Of a DNA stretch of 64,000 nucleotides, positions 58,501 through 64,000 are shown piece by piece. Within the stretch, counting starts at the first letter, position 1; every line of letters begins with the position of its first letter. The translations under genes were made by a program, and so were the position numbers. The notes beneath the pieces are model-generated. The model was not told the DNA's origin and ran no database searches. It saw nothing but the letters and a program-made list of their open reading frames with translations. The DNA is from Trematomus loennbergii (Eukaryota > Chordata > Actinopteri > Perciformes > Nototheniidae). The DNA lies in contig JAAOOA010000127.1 of the NCBI GenBank assembly GCA_012861695.1, positions 22,185,267 to 22,249,266 on the forward strand, given 5' to 3'.

Positions 58501-61500
58501 AATACAATATTTACCAACACTTATTATTATGCTCTCAAAACTCCCATTTCAGTTGTTTAATTTAAGAGGAAAAAATGTATAAATGTGATATTTCAGGCCG
58601 GATTGCGCTAATGATGATGATGAGGAGGAAGCTCGGGAGCAAAGAAGACGAGCGAGAGAGGAGAGGAAGAAGGTGACGAAGGAGTCAGAGGAGTCGGGAG
58701 GCCCTGAAGTGATCGACACTAACAGGTAGCCTGATATGTGGACAAATGTCCTGGGTAGAAAGCAGATGAGGGACAGAAAGTGTATTTAAACTGTGTAGTG
58801 TGACGAACCAGGAAAAATAAAGGCAACATTTATAAGGCAGTTAACAAACTCTAAAACATAGCAGGATATTTGCTGTCATTTGTTGGACAGTAGAGAGGTG
58901 TTGCCGGGTGGAGATTTCTGCCTCTGAGCTGGCTGGATTTACAGGTTGCTGCCCTCTGTACTTGATTATCCTCAGCTATGTACAGGGTTAAGAGCCTGTT
59001 ATAAAGGACTTACTGGGCAGAAACATATCTCAACACTTTAGTGTGGCTGTTGATTTGTTAAATATTAAAGGTAAACTATGCCACTTGACTTTATAGCATT
59101 GATATTTTGCTTTCAGTTAAGCTGTTGGCCATTACACAGCAGCTTTGACCGATCTGCTGCTGCTACGCTACGTTAGCTGTACACACTGGTACACAACAGC
59201 GTTGCTAGCTAGCCATGCTAAACCAAGCATCCATCAGTACAAAGAAATAGCTGCTTAGTGCAGTGGTGAAAGTAGCAACCTGATTAAGTGATTTTAATTT
59301 TATTAAAGTGATACTTAAGTACAATTTTAAGTCATTTGTACTTTACTTGAATCATTAATGTGTATGCTACTTCACATTTCTACTCCACTGTATGTTTACT
59401 CAAATGTTGTTTATTTACTTTATAACTTGAATTCCTTTGCAGATTTAGATTTGTATACAGAATATAGTTAATCAATATATTGTGTTCTAGATACCCAGCA
59501 CTTAATGCATTCATTATTCAATATTATTTATCATTTCCATGATGTTCAACAAACTGACAAATGAACAGCTTTAGAGTCAAGACAGAAATATTAATATCCA
59601 ATCATAGACTTGGCAAGTAGGTACATGGGTGATGAGACAGGACATTTGATACAAATCTGGATTTGCAGACTCAAATTTGTCTAAAGTTACATTTCCGGCT
59701 CCACTGTTTTCATCAATTTCAAGTGAATTTCCACTTCTTACAGTGTGACGGAGTCCTCCACCGCAGGCGATGCTGAAGGTGCAGACGATGCTGAAGGTGC
59801 AGACGATGCTGAAGGTGCAGATGATGACCAGGCTCTGCTGGAGCGCCTGGCCAAGAGGGAGGAGCGCCGGCAGAAGAGGATGACGGAGGCCATGGAGAGA
59901 CAGAAGGAGTTCGACCCCACCATCAGCACCACCAACGGCACTGACAGCGCACCGGAGGAGGAAGGAGGAGGAGAAACCAGCTGAAGACAAGGTGGCAGAC
60001 ACTGATATGAACTCCTGGAGAAAAGAGGGAGAGGACAATCAGGACGAGGAGACGGTACAGTGAAAGATGTGCAGATTTCAATTTGGTTTGAGGTGAGATT
60101 ATTCTGGTTTCACTTATTTATTTATTTTCTAAACAGGAATCTGTTGAGGAATCAAGAACAGCGAGCATGAGAAATAAGGTAAGGTCTTTCTGCAACCTTC
60201 ATTCTGTTGATTGAAATGCATTTATTGACATATTACTTTATTTTATCATTACATTACATTACATTGCATTTAGCTGACGCTTTTATCCAAAGCGACTTAC
60301 AATAAGTGCATTCGACCAAGAAGATACAAACTAGAAGAAAACAGAATCATATAAGTACATCAGGTTTCATAGAGCCAAAACATTTCAAGTGCTACTCAAC
60401 TGGCTTTAGATAAGCCAGTCCTTTATTAGTATATAAGTGCTTTGTTAGCAATTCTTTGTTAGTCGTTCTATCGCTCGAAGTGGAGTCGAAAGAGATGAGT
60501 TTTCAGTCTGCGCCGGAAGATGTGTAAGCTTTCTGCTGTCCTGATTTCATTCCACTATTTTGGAGCCAGGATAGCAAACCCACGTGTTTTTGCTGATGGG
60601 AACTTGGGTCCTCCTATCAGAATCAGAATCAGAATCAGAATCAGAATCAGAATCAGAAACAGAAACGGGTTTATTTCCAGGTAGGCTCACACATACGAGG
60701 AATTTGACTTGATGTCATGGTGCATACATAAAATGTAAAACAAAAAATCTTTAAGGACACTGTAATAAAATATAGTTACATAGCAATAAAATAAAGCAGT
60801 AATTTACAGCTAAATGTAATGCAATGAGTTATAGAATATGAAATAAGAATATGTGCAGTAAGCAGTATTTGAACATTGTGTGCATTAATGTAATGCATTA
60901 TAGGAGGTGATTGAGGAGAAGGTTGCAGCAACAGAAGAAGAGGAGGAGCAGCCCGACTCAGGAAAGAAGGATGCTGAAGAGGAAGCTGTTCCTGATGAAG
61001 AACAAGACAAAGGGAAAGAAGAGGAAAGGCAGCAAATAGAGAAAGGAGAAAAGCTGAGGATAGAAGCGGAGGAGAGACAAACCAGGGAAAGGGAGGAAAC
61101 GCTCAGAGCGGAGGAGGAAAGGAAGAAGAGGGAAGAGGAGGGGAAACAACAGATAGAGAGGGAAGAGATGCTGAGGAAGGAAGGAGAAGGAAAACAGAGG
61201 AAGGAGAAGGAGGAGAAGATGAAGAAAGAAAAGGAGGAAAAACTAAAAAAGGAGATGGAGCAAAAAAGAAGAAAGAAGACGAGGAAAAACGTCAGAAAGA
61301 GCTGGAGGAGAAGAAGAAAAGGGAGGATGAGGAAAAGCAGAAGAAGAAAGAGCTTGAAGAGAAGAAGAGGAACGAAGAGGAGGAGAAGAGGAAAAAGGAG
61401 GCTGAGGAGAAGAAGAAGAAAGAGGAGGTATTCATGACATTTCATTTTCATTTAATCGTTTATTTGAACAGGGACAATTCACATTAATGAACACTTCACA

Positions 61501-63873
61501 CAAATAATGCTTCAAGTGTAAATGAGCCGGATTTGAGCTTTGAGCTCATTTCCATCCGTAGTCCCTCACATACAACATATAAGAACATGACATTTATAAA
61601 GATAGCACAAATAAATACATGATATGCAAAAAGAGCAAGAGCAGCACACACAAGTATTTATGACATGGTAATACAATATAGTCCATGTAAACATTTATAA
61701 ATAAAGCACATACAAGAAATTGTGTTTTTCTTAACTTCAAAAACCTGGAAATAGTTGAATAAAAGCTTGAATGTTCCTGTTTTGAGTCATCACAAGTCAT
61801 AATGCTTTAGATTAGTCAACACTGAGGGATCACAGTAAAGATTTTTGCTACATGATGTGAGTTCTTAGTATACTCACAGATCACATGCATTGGATGGCCT
61901 TTTTGCTACATGATGTGAGTTCTTAGTATACTCACAGATCACATGCATTGGATGGCTTTTTGCTACATGATGTGAGTTCTTAGTATACTCAAGATCACAT
62001 GCATTGGATGGCCTTTTTGCTACATGATGTGATTTCTTAGTATACTCACAGATCACACGCATTGGATGGCCTTTTTGCTACATGATGTGAGTTCTTAGTA
62101 TACTCACAGATCACATGCATTGGATGGCTTTTTTGCTACATGATGTGATTTCTTAGTATACTCACAGATCACATGCATTGGATGGCTTTTTGCTACATGA
62201 TGTGAGGTTTAAAATAATTTAAATAATGTCCTCTCTCTGTTTGAAGGAAGAGAAACCAAAGAAATTTGGATTCAAGGACAAGGTAAAATCATTTGTCATA
62301 TCTTGCATTCATTCATTTGCAACTTTTTATCCTGGCAAATGTATTATTTACATGTTGTAAATAATATGATCTGTTTACACACTAATATATATATATATTG
62401 TTTACTTCTCGGTTTTGACAGAATGAACCCGCCAAACTGAACACAGGACTCTTTGAGAATAAACTGAAGAAAACAGAGAAGAGCCGGCAGAACGATGCGG
62501 AGAGCGAGGATCTGGAGAAGATTAAGCAGAAGACGCAGGGCGCAGAGGCAGAGCTGGAGGAGCTGAAGAAGAAGAGGGAGGACAGGAGGAAGATCATAGA
62601 GGAGGAGGACAAGCAGAAGAAACAGGAGCTGGAGGACAAGAAAGCCAAAGAACAGGTGAGGATGGATTTTACAGTCAGGGATACATTATATCAGTGAGAT
62701 ACTCCACATTGGATACCATTTTGGTCGTGACCGAAACCTGTGTTTGTTGTTACAGGAAGAGAGGAAGAAGATGAAGGAGGAGATAGAGAAGAGGAGGGCA
62801 GAGGCTGCAGAGAAGAAGAAACAGAAAGAGGAAGAGTCTCCAAATCCTGTGTTTGCTGTCACTCCCAAAGGCTCCTCAAAGGTGAGTTTGGTAAAGAAAA
62901 GTCACTTCTAAATGCTTTGACTACAAAAAACACAATTGTATTTACTTCCATTTTGTATTGGGATGGAGTCAGACTTCTCCATACTTCCCACACTGACATT
63001 TGGGGAAATACATTTCTTTCAAATTCTTGTTGATGAAAGAAAATATCTTTCTGAAATATTTTTAAATATTCCATAAAGCTGTGCTTGTCTTCTTAGTTTA
63101 TAGCATTTCAGTTCTCATTTATTTCCATTAATATGTCAGATATGTTGGTATTTCATATTGGTTGTCTCCAAGTGTAAGACATGTTTTGGGGTCAAATGTG
63201 TTCCATTGTTCCCATTTTAAATCCTCTAATATTACTCATGGAATGTTGGTTGACAAGTATAAAAGTGAACTGGCGTTTTCGCTGTACTCCAATGTGGTTG
63301 TTTTTGTACAAGACCATGACTGGGTAATGTTCTTGCCGGGTAATTTCAGAGGAATGTTGAGAACTGTGTGTGTAAGTCTACGAACACACGGCAGGTATAA
63401 TTCATTTTGACCAGCAGTTCTCAGTTGGTGTGCACTTGTGTATCCTGGCTCCCTCTCAAAGATCAGTCACTCAGGCTTCAAGTGAGTACAGAGAGATCTT
63501 CCCAGTGACAGACTGCTCTGCCTCTGAGTCAGAGCGTCTCAGAGACAGGAAGGAAGCCAGGGCAGCTTGACCATGTCAGTATGTATTTGTGAACGTCAAC
63601 CAAAAGACTGCTTTATAAACTGAAACCATGCTGTTCTGTACAGATCGGGGCAAAGGCAGAATTCTTGAGCAAATCAGCCCAGAAAAGGTGAGCCATTCCT
63701 TTTTGGCATATATTTTACAGTTAAATAAATAACTCATAAACAAGACACTTTTATTACTCCACACCAATGACCCATTTGTTTTTCATCCACACAGCACCAC
63801 AGCCAGAGCGTCTCACTCTCCAATTGTGTCCAAGATCGGCAACAGAATGGAGCAGTACAACTCTGCCATCCAG
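55506..63873 (+). CDS. cald1: Caldesmon 1, N-terminal and middle part; gene continues past right edge
   Basis: Coding exons: 55506-55579, 58597-58725, 59744-60054, 60137-60178, 60904-61427, 62247-62282, 62422-62655, 62756-62881, 63644-63687 and 63795-63873 (533 codons so far). Caldesmon binds actin, myosin, tropomyosin and calmodulin and inhibits actomyosin ATPase in smooth and non-muscle cells. Seen in order: MDDNFDRRMELRRQRREQM (myosin-binding start); NDDDEEEAREQRRRAREE; ALLERLAKREERRQKRM and QKEFDPTI; a charged Glu/Lys/Arg helical stretch; AELEELKKKREDRRK (tropomyosin/actin region); FAVTPKGSSK, AEFLSKSAQK and IVSKIGNRMEQYNSAIQ. Exon 59744-60054 carries one extra nucleotide (GGA run, about 59954-59973) and exon 60904-61427 lacks one (A6 run at 61262-61267); both restore exact phase when discounted. 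The C-terminal calmodulin-binding part is outside the window. Confidence 0.93.
57136..58040. mobile_element. Putative non-autonomous DNA element in a cald1 intron
   Basis: The imperfect inverted ends CTAGCTTTCGGTGCCATTT (57136) and AAATGGCACGGAATGCTAG (to 58040) bracket 905 bp. Inside are three copies of a motif around AACAGGGTGGACA (57330, 57487, 57664), the first being half of a hairpin. No transposase frame, and the target duplication is not clear. Superfamily unknown. Confidence 0.55.
57300..57340. repeat. 16-bp perfect hairpin TGTCCACCCTGTTACT
   Basis: TGTCCACCCTGTTACT at 57300-57315 and its exact reverse complement at 57325-57340 are separated by 9 nt. It lies inside the putative element 57136-58040. 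Confidence 0.8.
59258..59470. repeat. Widespread fish interspersed repeat (CAGTGGTGAAAGTA type)
   Basis: CAGTGGTGAAAGTAGCAACC followed by ACTTAAGTACAATTTTAAG, TGTACTTTACTTGA and CTACTCCACTGTATG is a sequence style I recognise as a common teleost repeat. Family name uncertain. Confidence 0.5.
59769..59822 (+). repeat. cald1: In-frame 18-bp coding repeat (three units, DAEGAD)
   Basis: Three tandem units of GATGCTGAAGGTGCAGAC in cald1 exon 3 encode DAEGAD repeats, the last unit with one change. Confidence 0.9.
60242..60700. repeat. Composite of two fish interspersed repeats with (AGAATC)n
   Basis: The stretch GCATTTAGCTGACGCTTTTA then TCCAAAGCGACTTACAATAA is a very common teleost repeat motif (60263-60305). 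At 60616-60660 lie tandem AGAATC units, followed by GGGTTTATTTCCAGGTAGGC, typical of a retroelement tail. Both sit in the intron before cald1 exon 60904-61427. Confidence 0.6.
61842..62206. repeat. 58-bp minisatellite, six full units plus a partial
   Basis: Units of 57-58 bp start TTTTTGCTACATGATGTGAG and contain TTCTTAGTATACTCACAGAT. GCTACATG starts recur at 61847, 61905, 61962, 62019, 62077, 62135 and 62192. Units differ by only a few bases. It lies in a cald1 intron just before exon 62247-62282. Confidence 0.95.
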
Positions 63874-64000
63874 GTGAGACTCATGATGTATTATCCTCAG
63901 GAGTGCTGAGAGAAGTACTCAAAGCCTTAATTTAACTAAATACAAGTGTTAAAATAGTCTATAATGTGAATTTGAAGGTGTAGTTTTATCAGCAAAATGT

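Noticed and set aside
60885..61451. 188-codon minus-strand frame rich in Leu, Ser and Phe
   Set aside because: It is the antisense of the Glu/Lys/Arg-rich cald1 exon 60904-61427; purine-rich coding DNA leaves such stop-free shadows.
61842..62206. CRISPR-like array
   Set aside because: The whole 58-bp unit repeats without variable spacers; it is a minisatellite in a vertebrate intron.

Overview
This is a stretch of vertebrate nuclear DNA, almost certainly from a ray-finned (teleost) fish. Genes are split by GT-AG introns. The repeats are a fish mix: L2/CR1-type LINE, DIRS retroelement, many short TTAA-flanked and hAT-like non-autonomous DNA transposons, and CA microsatellites. bpgm lies next to cald1, as it does in other vertebrates. 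No RNA gene or CRISPR array was seen.

Layout. (1) 16-5597, minus strand: 17 exons of a bifunctional pseudouridine-metabolising enzyme (pseudouridine-phosphate glycosidase fused to a PfkB kinase), running off the left edge. (2) 7503-11021, minus: il17ra, an interleukin-17 receptor with signal peptide, ectodomain, one membrane segment and SEFIR domain. (3) 13.06-14.94 kb: a 5'-truncated, dead LINE. (4) 15.3-33.9 kb, plus: a tandem array of four slow-skeletal-type troponin I genes (A-D), each with a non-coding first exon and the same promoter motif, their introns seeded with MITEs and hAT elements. (5) 34576-41753: a 7.2 kb fold-back element whose left arm is interrupted by a DIRS retroelement and whose right arm is interrupted by a Harbinger-like element. 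(6) 42.8-44.5 kb, plus: bpgm. (7) about 47-64 kb, plus: cald1 (caldesmon), with a candidate distal first exon at 46990-47029 and coding exons from 55506 to the right edge.

Functions. Troponin I and caldesmon are both actin-filament regulators of contraction (striated, and smooth or non-muscle). Bpgm makes 2,3-bisphosphoglycerate. Il17ra is a cytokine receptor. The pseudouridine enzyme is nucleoside catabolism. They are neighbours, not a pathway.

Main caution. Exon-phase bookkeeping exposes many small frame breaks, mostly one nucleotide in G, A or T runs, in five otherwise well-conserved genes (pseudouridine enzyme, il17ra, troponin I A and C, cald1). So many unrelated genes are unlikely to be dying together, so consensus errors of the assembly are the likelier cause. 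Troponin I gene B differs: it has a 23-nt coding deletion and no visible micro-exon, so it may be truly broken. Most interesting biology: a candidate one-nucleotide exon in troponin I gene C within a 7/4/1-nt micro-exon series, a sharply bounded gene-conversion tract between genes C and D, the promoter module shared by all four genes, and the nested fold-back element whose two arms serve as each other's empty insertion sites.
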